Shown: one piece after another, positions 27,201 to 39,200 of the stretch
Layout: every line of letters begins with the position of its first letter
Numbering within the stretch: the stretch's first letter is position 1
Assembly (NCBI GenBank): GCA_013397435.1
Contig: VZRG01000883.1
Span: 209,531-273,530 of the forward strand
Origin: Erythrocercus mccallii
Lineage: Eukaryota; Chordata; Aves; Passeriformes; Dicruridae
Length of the DNA: 64,000 nt
Reading direction: 5' to 3'
Notes under the pieces: generated by a model
What the model was told of the DNA's origin: nothing
The model's database searches: none
Seen by the model: only the letters and a program-made list of their open reading frames with translations
Program-made: the position numbers and the translations under genes

Positions 27201-30200
27201 TCACTGAAAGAACAAATGGAATAACTACATGTAGCTTTCCTTCCCTTATATGGGAAGCATATACTGGCCTTGTACTGGTGTTGAAAGGATATCTGTTCAG
27301 CATTAATGGAATTAGGAAAGTCTTTTAAAAATAAACAAATGTAATTCTTTCCTTTCTTTCACTGGCTAAGTAGAACAATAATTTTTCTCAGCATCAGCCA
27401 AAGAGGATATGGTATAATGGCAGTATAATTATATTTAGTCATAATCGAACATTTAATCCCTAGTTGTAGAGAGAGTTCATATATATAAGCACCAACATAA
27501 TGTATTGCCACTCCTGAATAAAAAAAGCATGTCACATCATAAAAAACATACTGACTTAAAAGAGATTTTAAATACTCCACTACAAGATTACAAAATATTA
27601 GTAAGCTCTTTAAATTTATAGAAACCCACAGAGGGTTTGTGATTCAAGTCATCTGTTACACACAGCAGTATATGAGAAGCAAATCTTGAGAACGTCTACT
27701 TATAAAAATAGATTGTTACACCTGTCTCAGGAGATCTAACTGTTTTGTTGTGAAAGGTATACCATGAAGCATTTGATCTGTGTAATTTGCTTAACATAGC
27801 ATTAGCAACAAAATCTGCAATTCTTACTCTGCTTACAATTAGTCTGTGAAGTCAATGTGAAACAAAGTGATAGCAATACTTAAATAATAAGATGAAACTC
27901 AAAATGCCATTTAAAAATGCACAACACAATGAAAGTTCATAATACAGTTAAATGAAAGGTACATCTAACTGGTCTTCATAAGGGAATTTCTTTTCAGCAT
28001 AAAATGCTGGTTTTTAATGCTTCAGCATAGAAATAACATTCATGCAGTAGAATGCAGTAGAAAATATTTAAATGACAAAAAATTTTAATAAATATATAAC
28101 ACCTCAGGAAAAAAAAACTGCCATCAGTTTCAGATACCTTGGAAAACTTTGCAAGTAGTAGGACACAGACGACAGATACCACCTCTGTCTACGTAATTCC
28201 TTCATCCATCTTGGCTAACTGATACTAAGAGAATGATCAGTACCCAAAAATTAAACTAGCAGAGTCTCTGTATGAACTTTCTGAAACACAAGAAGAAACA
28301 GGGAGGAAAAAAACGGGGGGAAAAGAACCAGGGGGAAAAGAAAAAGGGGGAAAAGGATTAGGTGCTGCATGACAGACCACTCCATCAAAAATACAAAAAA
28401 AAGGTCATGGCTCAGCATGGCCTTCTCCAGAAACTATAGAAAAAAATTTTCTTCTCACAGATCATTCAGCAGGGGAAGCAGTGAGCACCAAGGATGAGAG
28501 AATGGGGAAAACTCATCTCTTTTTGACTGGAAACCCCCTATTTTCAACGATTTTTGATTCCCTTGATTTATCTTGCTCTCTCATCTCCCAACAACTATCT
28601 AATTTATGCAAGTATTTGTGTAAGAGCTAACAAGGATAAAGACCTAGCTAGTAAAGCTCAGTGGGTTTAAGACATCTTCAACTTAATGCATGTTGATTTA
28701 TATTAATTAAATGCCCTCAGAAACATTTGCAATTATGTCAAGTTACTCTGTAGTAACCAAAAATTGCAAAGAATGTAAGTGTAGCAAAAATAATCTTTCA
28801 TGATTCAAGTTATGTTTGCAAGTTTATTTAGACTTTTGACAGAATCGGAAACTAAATAGGACACTTCTGCATTCAATAAATGTTACCATTCTACTTTCAC
28901 TTTCATCTTTTTTGGGGTTTTGATTTATTAGTTGCTATGGAGTATTTTTTGGAGGGTGGGGAGAAGGTGACTGACCACCATCTCCTTAAGCAAAGAATCC
29001 TTCTAATGTCGAGTCTGAACAACTCCTGGCACAGCTTCAATGCATTTCCTTATTATCCACCACTGCTCAAAAGGAGAGACTGGCAGCTCCCCTGCCACCA
29101 CCCCGTATCTTGCCTCAGCCTTCTCTTCCCTCAAGCTGAGCTAGCCAAGTGACCTCAGACATTCCTTTGAAGTCTTGCCCTTGGGACCTTCACATTTTTC
29201 CTTCAAATCAAAGCATTAACAAAACTTTGTTTCCTTAACAGTGTTTGTCAAAGTCAAAAGCTATACCATGTCATATGGGCATAAGGAAAGCCTAGTTTCT
29301 TCCTTCTTCAGAGGTGCAAATTTACCAAAGAGGTCAGTGTTTCTAACACATATGAAAGATTCCAACTTAACCAGTCTTACTTAGTAAGGTCTCCCTTACT
29401 CCATCACCTCAGGAATATTTCTTACCTATCTCAACAATTTCTAGAAACAGACTCCCTATAGGGTTTGTGCATCTCTGCATGCAAGTGACAGAGAATGTGA
29501 GTGTAAGTGGTACATGAAAGTGGTAATTTGATAGTATGGACTAAGTGAAAACTGCTAAGGCTGAGATGCCAGGTTGGACAACGACACTCAGTATTTGCAG
29601 GCCCTTTCCATTTTCCTCAGTTTTACCTTCTTTGGCTATCATATATACATATAGCCTATTCCTAAAGAATCTATGTGGTCACTTTGGAAACATTAAAATC
29701 CAAACCTGTGCTTTAAAGTGACTCCCACATTCTCACAATACAGTAGATCTGTAACAGAGATTTTCAGGCATCTGAGAGAGATGTTTACACCTCACAATGC
29801 CTGGAATTCAATTATCCTCTGAGTTTTTAAATTGGACAGAATACACCAGATTACTACTCCAGCTGTAGCTTCTGATATTTTACTGTGGCTCAAACAATTA
29901 TATAAAATCTAGATGTATAACTACATCTGATTTACGGAAGCAGAGCGCAGATTCTGCTCCTACAGACTGCTGTTAATTCAGTATCAGTAATTATTATCTG
30001 GCTAGTATCAGTATCAGTAATTATTATCTGGAAGAAAAGCAGCTAAATTCTAATCACTACTTAATCGGGCAACTAACTAGGTTGCTTTTGCCACAACATC
30101 ATCAAGAAGCACTGATTTGGGGTTTGCAAATTTGAAATATGCAAAGACTTAAACCAATTCTAACAATTCTAGTTTAAAATGTTAAGTAATGAAGCCCTCA

Positions 30201-33200
30201 GTTAACAATGGAAGACACACGCAAACAAACGGAGCTAGAAAAATGCAGAATGTCATTTCACATCTTGTTTAGTATCTTTGCTTATTTTTCAGTGCAGCAA
30301 AATGCAGAAGCAGACAAGATGATCTGGTTTTTTAGCAAAAGACAGCATGTTACATGATAGAACTGAAAGCGGCAGTTCAGGAATAATCATGTCCCAAAAG
30401 GTTAATTTATCCTAAAACATGAGACATATGAAAGAACAAATTCTGTTGGCACAGAATAAAAAGACAAACTACACTATCACCCAGCACTGATGAAGAACCA
30501 CAGAGTACTTACACTGCAGTGTTATGAAACCGTTGAAATTCACTGAGAGTCTATACTAATTTCACAGACACAGTACATTCCTCTACTCTTAAACGCCACA
30601 ATGCAGTATCTCACAGCTCTGCCTGTTGAGTATTGTACTGGTTAGAAAAAAGACTAAGCAGAGAGAAAAACATAGGGGAAAGGAAAAATAAAATAAAAAT
30701 ATAAATAAGTACCTCATTACTTCACCCTCTTTGGAAAATACAAAGTTGAGGAGAAAAGGACATAAGGAGGTAAGTTCACCCGCTTAATGCTGTTGGCATT
30801 AAAAGAGAGCATTTTTTTACTTAGTATTCCATTTTCACATATTGGGGCCACTCTCTTCAGTTTTACCCAGTATAAATGTAAACAAGATCTCAACATTTTT
30901 AGTCAAGCAGATTTCATAGTCTCTTCATACTTATCTAAATTTTTTAAAAAAAATATTTCTTTAGATCAGTTCATTTTCTTTATCAACTTTAACTTTTGTT
31001 TTATTTAGAATATGTAAATAGATGATCTTTACAGACCATGAGATTATTACTGGTTCAATAATCATACAGGGGGGGAAGTTGATGGCTACTTTGTTTTTTT
31101 TCAAATGAAGGCTCAACATCTTGATATTGAGACAGGCTCATACCATACCACAACTATTGCACAAATTTTGTAAAACAGATTAAGCAAAATACCTCTGACT
31201 CAGCCTCAGAAATTCCTCTTCCACTGCACAAAAGATTACGGTTAAAAACTGTGCAATGATCTTTAAGATGTTAACAAATAGCTAGCATTAGATTATTTAA
31301 TTCATTTTCACATGTGCTTTAAACAGGATATAAGCTAGTGTCTCTGGAAATCAAAGACTGGAATTCCAATCTACACTACTCTCTTATCCCTGGAGTAAAG
31401 GCTTTAATGCAGTTATACCATTTCAATCAATTAAACCTTTTTATTCTTCTCCTAGGATCATCAGTGCTCAAGTTCTAGTGTGCATCAAATTTTCAAGGAA
31501 GGGAAGGCATCCCTCACAGTAGCATGGTTTATATAAGTTTACTGTAAGTTTATGCAGTTTGCCTTTTAGAATATGCAGAAAGCAAAGAATCATACAAAAC
31601 TATCCCATACCTCTTCCTTTCATACACAAAAACAAATTTTATGTAAAAAATGTTTTATGTTGCAAAATTTTAAAGCTATCTGCAGCAACTTCATAGTTTA
31701 TCTATCATCAGCATCTACAGTCCCATTCTGTCACAGAGACAAGCACACCGATTTCTTTTAGGGTCATAGAGAAGAAGTATATCATCTCTTTACCACAGAT
31801 AATGAATGCCCTAGTCTACAAACCCCTCAAAGACTGAATGAGTAATTAATTTTGAATTTTAAAAGTTTGTAATTCAAGTAAGAAGTTTGTAATTCAAGTA
31901 AATTTGAATTACAGTATTTTTGCTAGTCAAAAAATTACCACACATCCTATTTCAACTAAATCAAGAGAAAGAACAGTCAAGCCCATCTTTGCAAAAAGGG
32001 AGAATTTCATTTGTTTCCTGCACTACAATTGAATGGGTAATTGCCATTTTTATGTTAGTTAAATTTTAAAAATCAAAGAAGCACAGAACTAAGTCCAAAA
32101 CCAGAAAGAGACTGGAACTGAAATGGGGAGTTAAATCTTATCTGGTCTTTTAACTTTATAAGGCTATTTACTTGAAAAACATTAAAAAGACATGCATGAA
32201 CCTTGCAAATTAACCTTTCCAAGATTTCATTTGGACCTAAACACCCTCTTACAGACACAATACTCAGGCACATCACAAAAAGACACTTGCTCTTCTAAGT
32301 AATGTGACTGCTAAGGATAAAGTCTCTAACAGATTTCTGTAAGAAAACTAAATAAACATATATGAAATTTATGTGGACTACATACAGGCATTGTCAAACA
32401 TAGCAGCTTAATCTTCCAGCAGATTAAACCATTACTGTACTCTATCTGACTCAGCTGTAACACAGCCAGACCTGCAAATGACTTTGACTGAATGCTGAAA
32501 CCTTTTCTAAGTCAAAGAAAGGCTGCTGACTTAGTCAACTGGTTATTTGCCAATTGTCTATATTTAGGACTGTCCCTGCAAGTGTTCAAAAGTTTACCAT
32601 TACTTCAGAAAAAGTCAAATATATTCCAAGCAGAGGAATTCTGCTTCTCATCAAAGGGAAGTTTTCCTCTTTCCACCCATCCCACTGATTCCAGAACAGC
32701 ATATTAGGTTCACCAAGCAGAATATGCCTATCTCTGTAAACTCCAGATTCTAAGTCTCCACTTATTTCCAGGATTTATAAGAGCATGATAGTAGCTGAAA
32801 AAACAATTCATAGTTTTCTTCTTCCCTACCAACTCCTCTTTGATCAGGATTTTGTAATCACTACTGTACAAGTGCAAGGAAGTACATATGGAGAATGATA
32901 ATTTTTATGCTGTGTAGCGATGTACCACAATGAGATTAACCATCAGGGAAAAGGTCACTTCAGCATCATGGTGTCTCACAAGCAAAGGCTGGTCTAGCAG
33001 CTAACTTGGTTAGTTAGCAACAGGGATTGCATACAGGGCCACTTCCACATAAAAAACTAAATCAAAAACTGAAACTGTGCCAATTATAAACAGACATGAA
33101 CACATTTATTGCTATCTAAATACAGCAAGATCAAAAGTTCCTAAGTGGTACAAAACAGGTAAATCAGTTAAGTAATACTAAACAGGTACACTGCAAAATC

Positions 33201-36200
33201 AAACTGTGCTCTAAACAGAATTTGTTATAAGGAGGCATAAGATTAATAAATTACAGCTAGAAGGAAATACACAGAAGCAGGTTATGACTGTGCAAGATGG
33301 AACACGGCCACTGCATTTGGTCTATTAGGCCTATTACACATCATTCAGGTACTATCAAATGATTAAGTAAAAAAGGAAGGAGAACTATCTGACATCCTCC
33401 AGACATCATCATTTTCTGAAATCTTCCTAATGTTTTCACTGTCCATTCTCTGTCCTTACTGTGCCACAATCTATTTGGCTCTTATTAGAACAAGTGATAT
33501 CATACCTATAATTAAGGACCTAACTGTCTTTGGGAACAGACTCTCCTCTTTTAAGAAAAAAAATATAACAAGAATGTTATGAAGTCATTTAAATTATAAA
33601 CCTGATCTCCCTCAGGACTCCAGGCTGATAAATAGGACTTCCAGGCTGCTCCAGTCATGCCCTTCCAAACTAAAATCCCACACTTATTCCACACCTTCCC
33701 AACATAAACACAATCATACACTCTAACTGAGCACAGTTAAAGCTGACGTTTTAAAGCCTCTCCTTTTACTATGCCTCTCTCGCAGAGGAATATAAATCAC
33801 AGATATATAAGGGACTCATGAAAGTATCCTACCTATAACTCCAGTCTGTAATCCTGGCATCATATTCAGTTTAGACACAACAACCTTACCTACTGCAAAG
33901 CCCTGCAGACCTGCTTAGCTCATTAGCCTTTCTTGCCTACCCTCAGAGCTAACACTCTGGCTATCATTACCTGATGGTTTTAAATCACAAACATTATTTG
34001 GTTTCAGCAGAAGTAACCTAGCAGCTTCCACAACCATGCTATGGAAAGCCTTCCCCTCCTAGCCTGTGGCTCTGACTCTGCCCATACAGACCTCCTCTTC
34101 CCACCCTCCTTGCACCAACACTTTCAAGAAAATGCCTCAACAACATCTTGAAACCTTTTCAAATCTTTCTCTGCTCCATCTATCATTTCCTATTCAATAA
34201 TGAAACATTTAGTTTTGTCTTCAGACGGTCTATAGCAGAGGAACGGAAAGAGTAGTCAGATTTCTTTTTCTCTGATGTTGTACCTATGCTTAAAGATGTT
34301 TCCAAACCTCAGCAACTTTCTGGCATTTTCTAACTCCTACTCAAAAGTGCCCTTTGGTAAAAAGGTAACAAATAGGTTAGGAAACATAAAACCAACTATT
34401 ACCACCATACTACTACTTTGGTTTTATCCACTTCCTCCAGTATGCCCAACAGACTCTCAAGATAGGAGCTGAACCAATTATTTAATTAAGTATTTGCATG
34501 TAATCTAGCACAACAGAATCATGGCCACACTTTAATAGTTGTGTCATATCCTAGTAAATACCCTACTACACTGCACTGAAATGCTTTTGGAATTTATTCG
34601 TGTGTAGAACAAAGTATAAAGTATGTCAGCTACATATGCAATGATTCAACACCCCAAAAGTTAACCAGGACAGAATTTGGCCTAATCATGACCAATATGA
34701 TGTGCTTCAATTATTACTGCACCAGAGATTGACAAAAAGCAAGGTACATAGATTATTGTTTAAAAATGCTACTTCTATCATCCCAAACCATGAAAATCCA
34801 TGGGGGAAAAGTATTTTTAATTCTCAATTTCTGCCACATGTTTGTAGTCTGTCTGACTTTAGTGGAACTGTAAACGGCTATTAAATTACCCAATATATTG
34901 TCCTTACCATTACATGTTGCTATTTAAAGTGGTTTTACATATGTTCATCCAATTCAGGTTTTATTTTGGTCTGCTTATATGCAGAGGCCTTCCCTCCCTC
35001 CTCTGGGAAACTGTTTTCCTTGCTAATAGACCTCATCTTCTGGAAATATTCCCCTTATTAAGCTTCTGCTGACTGTTTTGCAAATACATATTTAAACCTA
35101 TGTACCTGAATGAATGATTCCTTCCTTCCTTTTCATTGCTTCCAGCAACCTCATAGATCCAAACTTCTCTCATGTCTCAGCACAGCAGTAATTTAATCAG
35201 ATTTTACATTTAGTTATTTTTTTTCTTGGACATCAATTCTTTAAATAATTTTCTTAGGATTCCCTGAACTCTTTTCCCAGTTAAGAAATATTTTTGATTA
35301 TGTACCCATAAAAGAAGGAAGTATTCCACTTGAAACTGATCATGATGACAAAAACCAGCCCTTCAATATTATTGTAACTGCTCATAGCTATGCTTTGTTT
35401 AAAATTTTACCCCAGAATTATATTGGTGCAATGTTTATACTTTTTTCCCTTATTACTAATAAACATAGAGTCCGTAGCTGCTGCTACATGATTTCTTCTG
35501 ACAGATTTAAGTCATAAACTGTTAATCAGCCATAATACTCTGATTCTGCAATCTTTTTAGGTGTATATACAACTCCTATATCTGAGTTTTTCAACTGGAG
35601 TCAATGTCATTACTCATACTTTTTAATTCTTACATAGTGTAAGTGCCTTGCTAAGTGGAGTCAAGTCCCTTGTGTGCTGATGAATGAATGCAAAGAAGAT
35701 ACATGAGAGGCTAAGACTTGATTCCTTGTCTAAATGTTCAAAAGCTTTTTTACTACTCAGCTTGGAGATGTTCAGCAGTTTCTGGGAAAATAACTTCTGC
35801 TTCACTTCTGTAGTGTCCCTCACTTACTGTAAAGCCAAAACTATTCCAACTAAATCAAACATTATTTTCAAAGTAACCACTGCCTACCATTGATAAAAAA
35901 ACTTCAGATAGGAAAATAAAAGGCAATATGAATAAGCATGTAAGTGACTCAGCTTGTTTTTAAACTGCGGTCACAAAAATCTACTCAAGTAATGCCATCA
36001 TCACTAACTGTTCTTTGAACTTCTGTGCCTCAAAAACAAGCACAACATTCATTTTTCATATCTATCAAAGCAGTGCCTTAAAAGCATATTTTTTCTATTC
36101 TCAAGGGCATCCTCTGGTCAAGGGTCTGGCCCTCAGTTTGGAAAATGTCCAATCACAAAATCCAATATTTCTTTGGGCACAACCATCTAGGGTATTAATA

Positions 36201-39200
36201 CCCCATTTGTCCAGTGTGTTACCCTTCTAGGTGTAACATTGGTCTAGTATTCTGGTTTCTTTTCTTGTATCAGCAAGGATTTAAAAGAACTTCAATTTTT
36301 AGAGGGTTTGGTTTTTGGTTTTTTTTTCCCAAAAACTGTTAACTGCTGAAGATGACATAGCATTTAGAAAGATTATTTTCCCAGCTAATTTGCTATTCTC
36401 TGCAGGAGGAGGACCATCTTTCAATTACTAGTCTGAAGCACTTTGCTGCAGTATGTGGTTATCTCAGTATCATCAGCACATTAAGCCTTTCCGGGGCTCA
36501 TTCTGTTCTCTGACTTCCCTGAAGCCAGCATACAAAGCATTAGGTTCTCCATTAAGCACAGACCTAAAGCCAGGGAAAAAGCACTCTCTGGCAGTCCTTG
36601 TTTCAGCATCTCTCAGAGGCAATTCTGTATATTTTTTTTTAATTCTTCTTGACAGATTCCCTTGATTTAGCTTCTCATAGTCATTCCACTTCACTGCAAC
36701 AGTCTGAAGCACATAAGATTACTTGAAAAGTACCTAAGTACCTTCTTCAGTACACAGTATTCCACATCAGAGAATTATTGAAGAAGTACTTTCTGAATAT
36801 TTAGTTCTCTATTTAATTGACTTTAACATCTTAATAATTGCTCTGATAATCATTCTGAAGTTACACCACTGGAACCTTAAACTTTTGATTTCTTTTCTTG
36901 AATAAATTATATAAAATTTTGTACTGACTGACCAGGCATTCTTCTCCAGCTAGATGGCTTACCTGTACCTGAAAGAGTCTAACCCAAAGAGATTAGTAAC
37001 ATAACAGTGAGGAAAAGACAAGGTTTGTTCAATATGACATTTTTGTACAAAATTGTTCAAAGTTAAGTAAAGTTCTTAAATAACTCAATAGGCATGCAGA
37101 GAAGGACAAGCAAGTATTGTATTTGGATCTTCCAAAATATTACTGAAAATTTTCCTATAGGCCAATAAAGAAACAAAATCACCAAAGGAAAAAGGGTTGT
37201 CATCCTTTTACTACATAGTACAGAATGAAAAGTTAAGGAAAAAAGGACAGGAACAAATGGTCAGTTTTTCAATGAAGAAAAAATAATCATGAAGGATTCA
37301 CCAAAAGAATATGTGCTAAGATATGTGCTGTTTCTCATATCCATAAATAATAAATACCCTTCTGGTAGAACAGGCAGGCAAATAAAGAGGTGGAAAAAGC
37401 TGTAGAAAATACCAGATTATTTAGGAGAGTAAAATCCGTAACTGGCTACAAGAACTGCAGAAAGGAGTCATGACACTGAGGGACTAAGAATAAAACAGTG
37501 AATGGAAATGAGGGCCAAGAAGTGCAGACTATGAACAATGTGAGAAAACAACCCATCTTCATTTTTAACTGTACTGAGGTGCTGTACACTGTCGGATGTG
37601 ACATATACTTTAAAAAAGGTATTACTAAGCAGGAAAAACATCATACATTCACATGATACCTTGAAAGCATCAGAAAAATACCTTCTGACAGTAAAACAGA
37701 ATAAGTAGGATAGCAAGAACTATTAAGAAAATGGGGAAAAAAGAAGTCATTGTACTACTGTCAGTCTCTTATGCTGTCATGAGTTAAATCTGACAGGTGG
37801 TTCTGGTCTCCCCAGTTCTAAATGGTTAAATAAAGAGAAAGGGCACAAGGATGAGCAGAGTGATAGAATTATGCTCATTTATGAAGAGGCAATAGAAAAC
37901 TTTGGCTGGAAATATCTGAAAGAAGAGAAGGAGGATATGGTAATACTTAACTAAAGACAGAGAGAAAGTGGAATAAAAATATTCATTCAGGTAGACACAT
38001 AGAACACACATCAAAAGTGTCAGGCAATTTGAAGCATATGAACAGGGATATTGTCGCTGTCACAAACAAGGCACATGATAAAACTGTAAAACTCACTGTA
38101 TCAGGGATTTTGTTGAAGCCAAAGCATAAAAAAACCAAGCACATGAGGTAGTCAAATGTATAGAAGATGGTTCTAGCTGTGGCTAACATGTTAGTTCAGC
38201 TATACATTTTGATCTAAGCTTTCAGCACCTGATCAGCCTGTGTATTCTACTGTTTATAATCCCCCACTAGACAAGACAGAATGGTTTAGAAGGATCTTTG
38301 ATCTCATCTAGTCTCACCTATTCTCACTTTATTATTAGACTTACAGAAAAATGGAGAAAAAGGTGCAGAACTGAACCATAAATGTGAAAAAAATGTCAGT
38401 ATGGCATTTCTTATACCCTGTCATGTATTGTCTTCTAAAATTTTGCCTCCTTGGTTTCACACGGATTATACGTAACAATTTTAAAGATTGGTACTGAAAA
38501 TTACTGAGGGTGTTTTACAGTTGACAAACTACTAAAGCAAAATCCATTGTTCTTTAAAAGGAATGGTCTAGTTGAGACTTTATTATTAACAGATAATACA
38601 CAGAGAATTTTCCTCTCCAAAAATCAATTAAGGTAAACAATAGAAAGTCTTAGAAAACAAAAAGCAAGCATGTCCTTTGTGCAGCACAGTCTGAGGTTAT
38701 AATTTGCTCTGTGCGGATAAAGAGCCTCAATTAATGTTGTGGCTGGATCCAGACCCAAATGAATGACAAAGCACTTCCTGTAACTGGTTCCCCTGCATGG
38801 TCTGGAGCAACTGTTCTTCTGGAGAAAATTTTCCTTTACTCATTCTGAGTAGCAATCATGTAGTCAGTGCACAGTAATCTGTTTAACCTAACAAGAATAC
38901 CTGTGATGTGAAATACCAGCACTGTGACACTGGCATCACCAGGCCTCTCGGATACAACTGTAGGCCTTTTAGCATCTTCTACAGATATGGCTGCAGCAGC
39001 ACAACACACAGCAGCTCTTTCTTCCTTAGTCATTCACTCATTCCCCTGCACAGCTTTACCTTACATCAGTGTCAAAACAAAGAGTGCTCATTGCTTGGCC
39101 TCAACTCAGCCTAAGACTACCAGCTAAGAACCATTCCCGACAAAAGGCCTGACCAAGCTGAAAGGAAAACACATCAGCCTTTCACGTTGCAGAATGCAAA

